64,000 bases of DNA from Candidatus Obscuribacter sp. (GTDB lineage: Bacteria > Cyanobacteriota > Vampirovibrionia > Obscuribacterales > Obscuribacteraceae): contig JADYXR010000030.1 in the NCBI GenBank assembly GCA_021772095.1, forward strand, positions 1 through 64,000, written 5' to 3'. The translations under genes and the position numbers were made by a program. The notes under the pieces are model-generated. The model was given only the letters and a program-made list of their open reading frames with translations. It was not told the DNA's origin and searched no databases. This document shows positions 1 through 8,594 of the stretch, in pieces. The stretch's first letter is position 1; each line of letters starts with the position of its first letter.

Positions 1-397
1 CACACACCAAACGGATGAGTGCTTTGAGCCGAGAGGCCTTGCGGAAACGACAGACAGCGCTGTCAGAAACATTAGCAAGCGAGCCTGCACAACGCGGACA
101 TCTGAACGAAGCGTAGTGAAATACTGAACCTCCGCGAGAGGTCAATTAGACAGTAGTAGAAGACCACCCGAGAGCAATCTGGGTGGTTTTCTGTTTGGCA
201 CTTTTCTGATTTTGTCCACTGTCCGTGCATTTTTGCAGATAGTATCCATGCCACTGCCCACAACACCATTGCAGCTCCAGCGTTCAGAGGCAATTGCGAA
301 TTTTCCGGCACGCCTCGACATGCTCCGCACCTCGAAAACGAAGGCAATCCAACGAAGGCAATCCGAGGACTAGAATTTGCAGAATTTGCGCAATATC
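1..397. other. Non-coding left edge of window
   Basis: I see no convincing gene here. The open frames on the minus strand have no family resemblance and no SD site. The stretch holds a perfect 12-bp palindrome (GACAGCGCTGTC, 53-64) and a terminator-like hairpin at 161-190. It probably contains the 3' end of a transcription unit that lies mostly to the left of the window. Confidence 0.5.
161..196 (+). terminator. Rho-independent terminator
   Basis: ACCACCC (163-169) pairs perfectly with GGGTGGT (181-187) around an 11-nt loop. The run TTTTCTGTTT follows on the + strand. This suggests termination of a + strand transcript entering from the left edge. Confidence 0.6.
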
Positions 398-1681
398 CTA
401 TGACTGCAGCCGAATTACGCATTCCTGGATGCCTCGCCCGACCACCTGTGTGACCTGAATTCTTACAATTCCGAAGCTGACAGCGTCGCCGCTTGTCGGC
501 GGTCGGTTCAACAACGTCAGAACTAGTCCACCAACTGTATTGACCTCTGCGTGCTCCAGAATAATGTTTAGTTTTTCGCCAATCTCGTCCAGGCGAGCGG
601 TTCCTGGAACGCGCAGAGCCACTTCTTTAGATATGGCGCTGAACTTTTCCCATTGTCCAAACCCGCCAAGTACTTCTTCGAAGATATCTTTGGTGGTGAT
701 AAGACCAGCGGTTCCGCCAAATTCGTCCAGCACGACAGAAACCTGAGAATTCACTTTAGACATGCTGTCCAAAACTATTTGCAGCGGCGCTGTGGCAGGC
801 ACGAACGGCACTTGCCTGAGCGCCGGAAACGCAGCTGTCTGTCCAGAAAGAAACGGCAACAGGTCTTTGATGTGAACGACGCCAACGATGTGATCTTTGT
901 CATTTTCGAACACCGGATAGTATGTGTGATGCGACAAAGAAATGGTTTCCAGAATTTGTTCAGGAGAATTTGAGACCTCAATTGCGGACATGTGAATACG
1001 AGGCACCATCACTTCTTCAGCGTTGCGATCACTAAAATCGAATAAGTGCCGAATCACGTCTCCAGTCTCTCCGCCGATTAATCCGCCCTCTTTGCTTTCG
1101 TCAATGATCAATTCCAGCTCGTCGGTCGTATGCAGACACAGGGTGCTTTCCCGTCTGCTGATGCCTATCAGCGTGAGCAGCCCCGTGCTCACTTTGTTTA
1201 AAATCAATACCACCGGATACAAAATCCGGGTCCAGAGCAGCATCGGCGCCACGATCCAGAGAACAGTTTTTTCTGTAAATTGAAGCGCCAGAGACTTAGG
1301 CACCATCTCCCCGAGAACTACATGGAGATACGTCAAAATACTAACCGCACAGGTGCTTGCCACTCCATGTGCGATCAGGAGATCTGTAATTCCCGCGGTG
1401 GAGAGACCACCCAAAATCCACTCAGCCAGTATATGCTCGCCATACATACCCAGCCCAAGGCTGGCAACAGTAATACCGACCTGAGCCGTAGCAATATAGA
1501 AGTCTTGCTTGACAGGATCCTGGAGAATTCCAATGATCTGCTGGGCGCCCTTAATCCCTCTGGCGGCCTCGCTCTCCATAAAGGGTCTTGAAACCGCCAC
1601 AATTGCAAATTCGGCGGCAACAAAGAAAGCGTTGAAAAACACAAGAACGAAGATTATCGCTGTGGGAATGAGTATGTCCAT
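398..1681 (-). CDS. CNNM/CorC-family membrane protein with CBS pair (second of tandem pair)
   Basis: 427-residue member of the HlyC/CorC (CNNM, DUF21-CBS-CorC_HlyC) family, whose members are linked to Mg2+/Co2+ efflux or resistance. The N-terminal DUF21 domain has about four membrane segments and the family signature FFVAAEFAIVAVSR near residue 20. A CBS pair follows (for example VMVPRIHM and DEFGGTAGLIT), then a small C-terminal CorC_HlyC domain. The start is the ATG at 1681, with GGAGG five bases upstream. That ATG shares one base with the stop of the upstream gene (TAATG), so translation is probably coupled. A longer reading frame upstream would lie inside the neighbour. The substrate cannot be told from sequence. 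Confidence 0.9.
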   Translation of the reverse strand: MDILIPTAIIFVLVFFNAFFVAAEFAIVAVSRPFMESEAARGIKGAQQIIGILQDPVKQDFYIATAQVGITVASLGLGMYGEHILAEWILGGLSTAGITDLLIAHGVASTCAVSILTYLHVVLGEMVPKSLALQFTEKTVLWIVAPMLLWTRILYPVVLILNKVSTGLLTLIGISRRESTLCLHTTDELELIIDESKEGGLIGGETGDVIRHLFDFSDRNAEEVMVPRIHMSAIEVSNSPEQILETISLSHHTYYPVFENDKDHIVGVVHIKDLLPFLSGQTAAFPALRQVPFVPATAPLQIVLDSMSKVNSQVSVVLDEFGGTAGLITTKDIFEEVLGGFGQWEKFSAISKEVALRVPGTARLDEIGEKLNIILEHAEVNTVGGLVLTLLNRPPTSGDAVSFGIVRIQVTQVVGRGIQECVIRLQS

Positions 1682-2961
1682 TATCGCCTCCGCACTAGCA
1701 CAGAGACAACTACGTTCCTGGCCACTTTCTCGACCTGAAGGCTGGCGCAATCCAGTTCCAAAGTCTCGCCGGGGACAGGGATTTTTCCGAGTAATTCGAC
1801 AATTAGGCCACTGACAGTTTCAGCGTCGTGCTCGGGCAGCTCACTGAGAAATTCTGTAGCGCGGCTTAACTTGAATGCCCCAGGTAAGCGGACGTAGCCG
1901 GCGGCAAGCACTTCAGGAAGACTCTCGAGGGAATTCTCGTCCATCGTACTGCCCATAAGTTCTCTCAGAATATCTTGAACACTGACGATGCCTAGCGTGC
2001 CACCATACTCATCTTTGACTACGACAACATGCGAATTGCGCTCCCGCATCAAGCTAATCAACTTATCGACGCGCAATGTCTCAGGTACTATTGCTACGGG
2101 TTTTGCCAGCGATTCTATAGTGTCATCAGACTTTGTCGCTGCGGCGAAAACCACATCCTTGGCATTAACAAAACCGATCACATAGTCTATGGTCTTGCTG
2201 AAGACTAGCACTCTGGTGTAAGGGCTGCCTGTGACCAAGTCTAGCGCTTCGATAAAGTCGGTGTCGGCAGCGATTGCAAAAACCTTGACTCTGGGCGTCA
2301 TAATGGACCTGGCCGTAAGCATGCTCAATCGCAGAGCCCGATGCAATCGCCTTTCTTCGTCAGCATTTAAGACTCCTCCATGTCGACTCTGGGTCAACAA
2401 CATATCGATTTCCTCGAGTGAGTGGATATGCCGATGTGTAGACAGAGGAACTCCCATTAGTCGCAGAAAAAAGTTTCCGCTTCCGTTGAAGATATATATA
2501 AACACCGTAAACAGGCGCAAAGAAGCTAACATCGGAACATAAGTCGCTATTGAAACTCGCGTTGGAAACTGCAGTGCCACTGTCTTCGGGAGCAATTCGC
2601 CGAAGACAATCTGCAAAGTTGTTAGGATTGCCAGAATCGAAACCGACGACAGCGACAGCGCGACGGATTCTTCAGCGCCAAAAGCTTGGGCGAGAAAACC
2701 AGACCAGGCGGGTCCCAGCGCGATTTGACCATATGCTCCCAAAACCAGACTGGAAATCGTGATACCAATCTGGCATGTTGCTATGTACTCGTCCAGACGC
2801 GCCGGCTGGTCGATAATAGGAAACAATGACTTGGCGATTACATGTCCATCTTGCGCCATCTTCTTTATCTGCGGACGGCTGACGCTGACGGTGGCAAACT
2901 CAGCCGCCACATACAATGCGTTGATCAGAATCAAAGCTAAAATGATGTACCAGGCAACCAT
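1681..2961 (-). CDS. CNNM/CorC-family membrane protein with CBS pair (first of tandem pair)
   Basis: 426 residues with the same architecture as its downstream neighbour: a DUF21 membrane domain (ALYVAAEFATVSVSR near residue 15), a CBS pair (IMTPRVKVFAI; DEYGGTLGIVS) and a C-terminal CorC_HlyC domain. Its predicted role is a cation transporter or regulator in the inner membrane. The ATG start is preceded by AGGAG (2970-2974). The two paralogues overlap by one base (TAATG), which suggests they are made together, perhaps as a heteromer as in other tandem CNNM pairs. Heteromer formation is inference. Confidence 0.9.
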   Translation of the reverse strand: MVAWYIILALILINALYVAAEFATVSVSRPQIKKMAQDGHVIAKSLFPIIDQPARLDEYIATCQIGITISSLVLGAYGQIALGPAWSGFLAQAFGAEESVALSLSSVSILAILTTLQIVFGELLPKTVALQFPTRVSIATYVPMLASLRLFTVFIYIFNGSGNFFLRLMGVPLSTHRHIHSLEEIDMLLTQSRHGGVLNADEERRLHRALRLSMLTARSIMTPRVKVFAIAADTDFIEALDLVTGSPYTRVLVFSKTIDYVIGFVNAKDVVFAAATKSDDTIESLAKPVAIVPETLRVDKLISLMRERNSHVVVVKDEYGGTLGIVSVQDILRELMGSTMDENSLESLPEVLAAGYVRLPGAFKLSRATEFLSELPEHDAETVSGLIVELLGKIPVPGETLELDCASLQVEKVARNVVVSVLVRRR

Positions 2962-3300
2962 TAGGATGACTCCTGTTGTTTCGCGCTATTCTTGATGCGA
3001 TGCGACAGTGAAGACAAGCACAAACGAATTGAGCACAATGAATTGTATACGCTTGCGTCATAACGCGTATCTCTTTGCGCGTCACCGGATGCGGTGCACA
3101 AAATCTCAAATCCATTAATCGCTCCAGTCTCCTGGCTAACCTGACTTGGCGATTTATATGACAATGCTTGCCCAATTAGTTATCATCGGCCAAATTCGAC
3201 CAAAGTGTTAAGGATGGTTTAAAATCCGAGGCGGTTGCCAAGCCCTACGGTATGGTAGTTAAATCGCCGTTAAGTAAACAGTAGAAATCGAACAAACTAC
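2962..3300. other. Intergenic region between divergent genes
   Basis: 339 bp between the CorC-type pair (-) and a small + strand gene. It should hold both promoters. A TATAAA-like box lies on the minus strand around 3155-3160, but I cannot pair it with a good -35. I see no gene or RNA here. Confidence 0.4.
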
Positions 3301-3600
3301 ATGAGCAATCCTTTTTCCTTTCTAGTCCGAAGCATTTTCATCCATGCTGAAGACCATTATTATCCGCGCGGCAACTGGATTAGAAGTTACGGTTGGATAT
3401 TCGCACTCCTGGGATTACTACTTCTTTACAGCGTCCAACGCCTGCCACCGAAGCGCGTTTTTATCAACGACATGGACGCTCCTCATGCTGTAAAAGGCAA
3501 ATCACATTCGAGCCTCAAGCCAGATCGGACCGCTCACAGAACGATTGCAAAAAAACCACCATCGACAACGCACCGTAACGCTGTTCACAAGCCAGAGTAG
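3301..3600 (+). CDS. Small single-span membrane protein, unknown
   Basis: 99 residues and not recognised. One hydrophobic segment (about residues 31-46, WIFALLGLLLLYSV) is followed by a basic tail rich in Lys, His, Pro and Thr. The ATG has no strong SD. A weak hairpin followed by TTTTCTTT (3603-3626) may end the transcript. It could be a small inner-membrane protein with a cytoplasmic basic tail. Protein status is plausible rather than proven. Confidence 0.45.
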   Translation: MSNPFSFLVRSIFIHAEDHYYPRGNWIRSYGWIFALLGLLLLYSVQRLPPKRVFINDMDAPHAVKGKSHSSLKPDRTAHRTIAKKPPSTTHRNAVHKPE

Positions 3601-3602
3601 AT

Positions 3603-3626
3603 CAGTGCCGCACTGTAGTTTTCTTT
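3603..3626 (+). terminator. Weak hairpin terminator
   Basis: CAGTG and CACTG flank a 3-nt loop and are followed by TAGTTTTCTTT, a few bases after the stop of the small membrane protein. The stem is short, so confidence is low. Confidence 0.3.
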
Positions 3627-3726
3627 GAGCGTCACAAGAAGTTGGTATTTTCGTTTCTAGTTCCCTTTCGTCCTGGCGTCGTTTCTCGTGCGCATTTTCG
3701 AGCCAAAAGATCGAAGCCACACCAGA

Positions 3727-4269
3727 TCAGACCTTCTTTGCCATGAAAATATCTGGACGCCCATGTCCGTTCGCATCAGGAATCACGCCCACGATAACGT
3801 ATCCAAGTTTTTGATAAAACTCGTACGGATGTCTATTCAAATTCTGAATCGAATTTATATGCTGCCAAACATTCGGATATAAATCCACTCCGCCTAACGT
3901 AGTTTGATTTTCAAGATCATCAGTGCCGAGTGTGATGGTAACTCCGCCTCGCTCGCGCACCAAATTTTCGAAATCGACAACGAGCGCGCGACCAATTCCT
4001 TGATGACGATGTTCTTCGCGCACCGCAAGCGGATGCAGTTCCCAAACATTTCCATTGTATTCGCTAATGCCACCAATCCAGCCGATAACATTTTTCATCT
4101 CGTCGATCGCAACGCGACTGATCCGCCCTTCGTCGAATGAGGCTGCAACTTCCTCTCGAGCGGACTCGATTGTCGGCCACGCGTCCGGAGTACCGAAGCT
4201 ATTAAATATCAACTCCGCAGTTTGCTCGATCGCTGAGGCATCATTCGGAGTTAGATCAACTATTTCCAT
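3727..4269 (-). CDS. GNAT-family N-acetyltransferase, aminoglycoside 6'-acetyltransferase-like
   Basis: 180 residues. The acetyl-CoA-binding motif A is visible (EEHRHQGIGRALV, R/Q-x-x-G-x-G/A). Features of the AAC(6')-like GNAT subgroup are the WELHPLAV strand before it and a C-terminal block HPYEFYQKLGYVIVGVIPDANGxGxPDI. Predicted to acetylate a small amine; whether it acts on aminoglycosides cannot be judged. The start is taken as the ATG at 4269 (MEIVDLTP, matching the family N-terminus), with a modest AAGAG upstream. A GTG at 4299 is an alternative that adds ten residues. It stands alone between convergent and same-strand neighbours. Confidence 0.8.
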   Translation of the reverse strand: MEIVDLTPNDASAIEQTAELIFNSFGTPDAWPTIESAREEVAASFDEGRISRVAIDEMKNVIGWIGGISEYNGNVWELHPLAVREEHRHQGIGRALVVDFENLVRERGGVTITLGTDDLENQTTLGGVDLYPNVWQHINSIQNLNRHPYEFYQKLGYVIVGVIPDANGHGRPDIFMAKKV

Positions 4270-4410
4270 GTTACTCTTACGCGCTCGTTCAAAAATCACC
4301 TCAGCCGATCAACTCTCATGATGAGCCGCTTCAATCAATAGCTGTTAAACACATGCACCACAGGTGGAGTCATGCCTTTCACAGACCTCTAGCTAAGCGG
4401 CGAGGCACCC

Positions 4411-5085
4411 TTAAACCAAACCTTCTCGCATCGCCTTCACTGCGGCCTGCGTCCGGTCGGACACCGCCAGCTTCTCCATGATGTGACGCATGTGCGTTTT
4501 CACCGTTTCGATGCTCAGAACTAATTTGATTGCAATTTCTTGATTGGTCAAACCGTCGACCACAAGACGCAAAACATCCAATTCACGAGTCGATAGATTA
4601 GCTGATAGATCGTGGTGCGTCTTATCGCCTGCGTCGCGCTCTTTGTTGCCCTGCGTAATCGCTCTGAGAACTCTGCTGGCGATACCAGGATCGAGCCAGG
4701 CAACGCCTTCAGCAACGGCTTTGATCGCCATCACAAGCTGTTGTGCCGGCGCTTCTTTGAGGCAGTAACCATCAGCTCCTGCAGAGAGCGCCGAGAAAAC
4801 GTGATCGTCATCATCGTGCGACGTGAGCATAATCACTCGAATATTCGAGTTCTCACTTTTTATTTTCTTGGTCGCTTCGATGCCATTTAAAATCGGCAAA
4901 CCGATGTCCATCAAAATCACGTTCGGCTTCAAATTCAATGCTTTGTTGACGGCTTCTTGACCGTCTTGAGCAACACCAACCACGTTCAATTTATAGCTGG
5001 ACTCGAGAATTACCTTGAGCCCAACCCTTGCAATTTCCTGGTCTTCAACGATCATTACTGTGATCGAGGATTCTTCATTAGCCAT
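4411..5085 (-). CDS. NarL/FixJ-family response regulator
   Basis: 224 residues. The N-terminal receiver domain has acidic residues near 13-15 (VEDQE), the phospho-acceptor D60 (VILMDIGLP), T88 and K110. A C-terminal LuxR-type helix-turn-helix follows at about 162-220 (LSTRELDVLRLV...TNQEIA...ETVKTHMRHIMEKL). It is a DNA-binding transcription factor controlled by phosphorylation. No histidine kinase is in this window, so it is an orphan here. It starts one base after the stop of the acyl-CoA ligase gene (TAA-C-ATG), so the two are co-transcribed. Its target may include fatty-acid metabolism (inference from context). Confidence 0.92.
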   Translation of the reverse strand: MANEESSITVMIVEDQEIARVGLKVILESSYKLNVVGVAQDGQEAVNKALNLKPNVILMDIGLPILNGIEATKKIKSENSNIRVIMLTSHDDDDHVFSALSAGADGYCLKEAPAQQLVMAIKAVAEGVAWLDPGIASRVLRAITQGNKERDAGDKTHHDLSANLSTRELDVLRLVVDGLTNQEIAIKLVLSIETVKTHMRHIMEKLAVSDRTQAAVKAMREGLV

Positions 5086-5086
5086 G

Positions 5087-6769
5087 TTAAAGAAGCATTC
5101 TCTTCAAGACTTTTCCCGTCGAATTGCGCGGAAGTCCGTCACTGAATTCTACTATTCGCGGCACCTTATATGGTGCCAGGCAATTTGTGCAAAATTCTTT
5201 GACCTGATCTTCGGTGACGGTGTTTCCTGGTTTCACAACCACGACTGCCTTAACGCGCTCACCCATGTACTTATCCGGGATTCCAATTACAGCTACTTCG
5301 AGAATCGATTCCATGCGCATAATCGCGGTTTCGACTTCACGAGGGTAGATGTTCTGTCCGCCTCTAATTATAAGCTCTTTCGTTCTGCCGCTGATGTGCA
5401 AGTATTCGTCTTCATCGAACCAACCGAGGTCTCCGGTCAAAAATAATCCGTCTTTGATGCAATCATCAGAGGCTTCTTTTTGTTTGTAATATCCCGACAT
5501 GACGTTCGGTCCGCGAACGGCCACTTGTCCGACATTGGCGCGGCCGCGCGGCAGCGGACTGAATTTATTGTCGACGACATAAAGTTCGACACCAGGAACT
5601 TTGGGTCCGACCGAACCAGGTTTGCGTGGGCCGGAAAGAGGTGTAATTGTGGCGATGCATGCGGTTTCTGTAAGCGCGTATCCTTCCAGTACCGGCACGC
5701 CCAATGCCGCGTCGAGCCGATTCAGCAGTTCAGCTTCCAACGGAGCCGCACCACACAAGCCGTATCGCAACGCCGAAAGATCGCGCGGGTTCTTTTCCAA
5801 TTCCATTGCCATAAATTGGTACATGGCAGGAACAGCCGGAATTATGGTTACTCTATTTTTTTCGATAGCGTCTAAAACAGATATCGTTTCAAATTTCTCG
5901 CAGATCACCATGGCGCCGCCCTGGCTGATCATGCCGAGCATGACGACGGCGAGTCCATAAATATGACAGAGAGGCAACACCGCAAGTATTCGATCGGTAT
6001 CTCTAAAGTCGAGAATCGAACGTTTCATTTCGACAGCTGCAAGGAGGTTACCGTGACTCAACATCGCGCCTTTAGGGTGACCCGTGGTGCCTGATGTATA
6101 AACAAGCACAGCGAGCTGATCGTGCGAAATCAAGATGCCATGCTCAGCGATCTGGCGTGCGTTCAAATCAAGCGAGTGCTCTTTCTTGCGCAGCTCTAGT
6201 TCGTCAAGAACAGTGATTACTTTGCCGCTGCTAGCCACCATCTTTTGTATGGCTTCAGTCGCCTCTGAGCCACCCATCGCATCAGATTTGTCAGCAAGTT
6301 GATGATCGATAGAAGACTCATTTTGATATGTCAGAACAAAAACGTTTTGCAGTTCATTAAGCCTTGGAAGTGTGGCTTCCAACTCACGAGCGAGCTGTTG
6401 ATGCGCGATCACAGCCTTGGCGTCCGAATCGGCGAGAATATGCGCGATTTCATCAGCTTTCAAAAGCGGATTAATTGGCACCACTGTGCCACCAATTCTA
6501 ACGACTGCAAAAAACGACGCAACCAGATCTGGATGGTTCGGAAAGAACACTCCGACTTTGTCACCACATTTGATACCAGCTTCAGTAAGCGCGATCGCTA
6601 TGGACTTCATCCGCGCGCTAAGCTGACCGTAGCTCAAAACCTGGTCGCCGTAAAAAATCGCCGGATTATCTGCACCGCGCTGAACACGGTCAGTCAGAAG
6701 ATCCGCTATGCCGTGGGGACAAGTCGAATCCGCCAAACCAAATGGTGCCATGGCAACTAATGTGTCCAT
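5087..6769 (-). CDS. Acyl-CoA synthetase (AMP-forming), long-chain fatty acid type
   Basis: 560 residues of the ANL superfamily. It should activate a fatty or other carboxylic acid through an acyl-AMP to a CoA thioester. Visible motifs: P-loop YTSGTTGHPKGAML, YALTETA, the TGDLGWFDEDEYLHISGR hinge region, and the C-terminal catalytic lysine in NSTGKVLKR. The start is the ATG at 6769, because GGAGAAC stands seven bases upstream; a longer frame to 6859 has no such site. It is the first gene of a two-gene unit with the response regulator immediately downstream. Substrate unknown. Confidence 0.9.
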   Translation of the reverse strand: MDTLVAMAPFGLADSTCPHGIADLLTDRVQRGADNPAIFYGDQVLSYGQLSARMKSIAIALTEAGIKCGDKVGVFFPNHPDLVASFFAVVRIGGTVVPINPLLKADEIAHILADSDAKAVIAHQQLARELEATLPRLNELQNVFVLTYQNESSIDHQLADKSDAMGGSEATEAIQKMVASSGKVITVLDELELRKKEHSLDLNARQIAEHGILISHDQLAVLVYTSGTTGHPKGAMLSHGNLLAAVEMKRSILDFRDTDRILAVLPLCHIYGLAVVMLGMISQGGAMVICEKFETISVLDAIEKNRVTIIPAVPAMYQFMAMELEKNPRDLSALRYGLCGAAPLEAELLNRLDAALGVPVLEGYALTETACIATITPLSGPRKPGSVGPKVPGVELYVVDNKFSPLPRGRANVGQVAVRGPNVMSGYYKQKEASDDCIKDGLFLTGDLGWFDEDEYLHISGRTKELIIRGGQNIYPREVETAIMRMESILEVAVIGIPDKYMGERVKAVVVVKPGNTVTEDQVKEFCTNCLAPYKVPRIVEFSDGLPRNSTGKVLKRMLL

Positions 6770-6824
6770 GAAAGTTCTCCAACCACTAACCTGGCTAGAG
6801 TTTAAAGCATTTAGTAGGTTCAGC

Positions 6825-6854
6825 TTGTTAATGGTTCTTAACATAGGATATAAA
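6825..6854 (+). promoter_or_regulatory. Putative sigma70-type promoter for the GT-C pair
   Basis: TTGTTA (6825-6830) and TATAAA (6849-6854) with 18-bp spacing, about 80 bp upstream of the first GT-C start. The matches are 4/6 and 5/6 to consensus. It lies in the divergent region with the acyl-CoA ligase gene. Confidence 0.45.
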
Positions 6855-6937
6855 AGCAAGCCTGACGACAGAGGTCGGTACTGTTTGACGTCCGTGACTT
6901 TCCGGCTACCGGGAATAGCCCGTAGTTTGCGGGCATA

Positions 6938-8593
6938 ATGGCCGTATCCTGCACGGTGAAGCCGACCTTGACGAGTAGTTTAAAAACCGACGACCGCAAG
7001 ACCAGCTTCAGTCAGGAAGAGAGCCTTGATCCGAAATTCCTGCTTGGACTCTCCGTGGTAATCCTGACGGCCATGGTGGTTTCAATCGCGTCGTTCTGGT
7101 ACGCCCACCCTGTTTTGCAGTGGCCGGATCAATCCATGTACCTGGGCATGGCTGACCTCTACCTCGACGGCTACCGCCCCTACGTCGACATGGTGGACTT
7201 TAATCCACCGCTCATTCTGTATATCAATCTGATTCCGGCAATGATGGCGCGCGCGTTTCACCTGCACATCATTGTCGCGTTTTCGGGTTTCGTGATTGGT
7301 CTAATAGTTTTATCGCTGTTGCTTTCCGGATTCATGATGTGGCAGCAGAAAAGCAGAAAGGAAGCCTTCTTCTACCTGCCGATCCTCATGGGATTTGTCT
7401 ACTCCACCCAGGATCTAACTTTCGACTTCGGGCAGCGCGAACACCTTCTCATCCTCACCTATCTTCCGTTTTTTGTCCTCCGATATTTTCGCTGGAACGA
7501 TGCACCAATCAATAAGTATCTGGCAATCTTATGTGGGTTGTACGCAGGTTCATGCTTGTCATTGAAACCACACTTTCTGATCATGGCAGCCGCACCCGAA
7601 TTGATCTACTTATTGCAAACCCGAAAGTGGCGCCCAATCTTCAAACCAGAAGTTTTTGCCGTGGGAGCATTTGGTCTCATATACGGTGCACATTTCATTT
7701 TCATTGACCCGGCAGTTCGCGAACAATTTTTTAGTTTCGTGATACCACTCGTAAAAAACGGCTACGATTACTACTGCGTGTCCTCAATAAAAATTCTGGC
7801 TGATTTCAGTCGTCCAAACACATATAGTTTCGTCGCCGCCCTGTTGATGGCTTTCTTCATGCGGCGCTCTTGTCCCTTCCTGGCACCAGTTTCTGCATTC
7901 ACACTCAGTTCTTTCGTAATCTATCTCTTCGCTTCGCAAGACTGGTCGCACCACTGGTACCCGGTGCTTTTCGGCAGCTATGTGTTAATCGCATTGGAAA
8001 TGGCAGTGGCCATCAGATTTCTGTGCCGCGCTTCAGAACATGCGCGACTGATCAATTTGTACATGTCGTCAGTTCTCGTCGCCGTGGTTGTGCTGGGAGT
8101 GTCAGCCCGCAACATTCAGGCTGCCAATCCGCCGCCGGATGTTAAACGTTTTGATCTCAAGGAGATTGGCTACCAGGGCTCATGTCCATTTGATGATCTC
8201 GGTGTATGGGGTGATTTGGTTTTAAAAAACACCAGCAAGGGGGACAAGATACTCTTCATCTCTGATGCGATCGCACCAGGCTATCCAAGCACCTTGCAGA
8301 CAGAACGAAAACCCGCGTCTCGGTACCTGCACGGGATGCCGCTTATGATGGCAAAATATCTCGCGTTTGAAAAAGATGGTGTCAAAGATAAAGAGCAATT
8401 CGAGTCCTGGGTGCAGCGCATCATTCAAGAATACGGAGAAGATATCGCGAAAAATAAACCCACGTTGATCGTGATAAGAAACACTGGAATCATGGAGCCG
8501 CTCAAACAAGGGCAGTTCTTCGAAAAGTATATGACCAATTACGAACAGTTCCAAAACATCGACGAACACTTCATCTACCATCGTAAAAAATAA
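6938..8593 (+). CDS. GT-C (GT39-like) membrane glycosyltransferase, paralogue 1
   Basis: 551 residues with about 10-12 membrane segments. After the first segment comes a loop typical of GT39/ArnT-type enzymes: D64 (PDQSMYLGMA), then GYRPYVDMVDFNPPL with acidic D84 and D87. Such enzymes move a sugar from a polyprenyl-phosphate donor to a lipid or protein on the outer side of the inner membrane. The last ~150 residues form a soluble domain (KGDKILFISDAIAPGYP...ERKPASRYL) that recurs in the three related proteins at 8595, 36402 and 38247. The next gene follows after one base, so the two form an operon. Donor and acceptor unknown. Confidence 0.75.
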   Translation: MAVSCTVKPTLTSSLKTDDRKTSFSQEESLDPKFLLGLSVVILTAMVVSIASFWYAHPVLQWPDQSMYLGMADLYLDGYRPYVDMVDFNPPLILYINLIPAMMARAFHLHIIVAFSGFVIGLIVLSLLLSGFMMWQQKSRKEAFFYLPILMGFVYSTQDLTFDFGQREHLLILTYLPFFVLRYFRWNDAPINKYLAILCGLYAGSCLSLKPHFLIMAAAPELIYLLQTRKWRPIFKPEVFAVGAFGLIYGAHFIFIDPAVREQFFSFVIPLVKNGYDYYCVSSIKILADFSRPNTYSFVAALLMAFFMRRSCPFLAPVSAFTLSSFVIYLFASQDWSHHWYPVLFGSYVLIALEMAVAIRFLCRASEHARLINLYMSSVLVAVVVLGVSARNIQAANPPPDVKRFDLKEIGYQGSCPFDDLGVWGDLVLKNTSKGDKILFISDAIAPGYPSTLQTERKPASRYLHGMPLMMAKYLAFEKDGVKDKEQFESWVQRIIQEYGEDIAKNKPTLIVIRNTGIMEPLKQGQFFEKYMTNYEQFQNIDEHFIYHRKK

Positions 8594-8594
8594 A

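Noticed and set aside
1-160. Possible rRNA or 5S fragment at the left edge
   Set aside because: Fragments looked faintly rRNA-like, but no conserved block of 5S, 16S or 23S could be matched.
72-422. 116-residue minus-strand frame at the left edge
   Set aside because: Composition, lack of SD and overlap with the terminator hairpin and the CorC-type gene end make it unlikely to be a gene.
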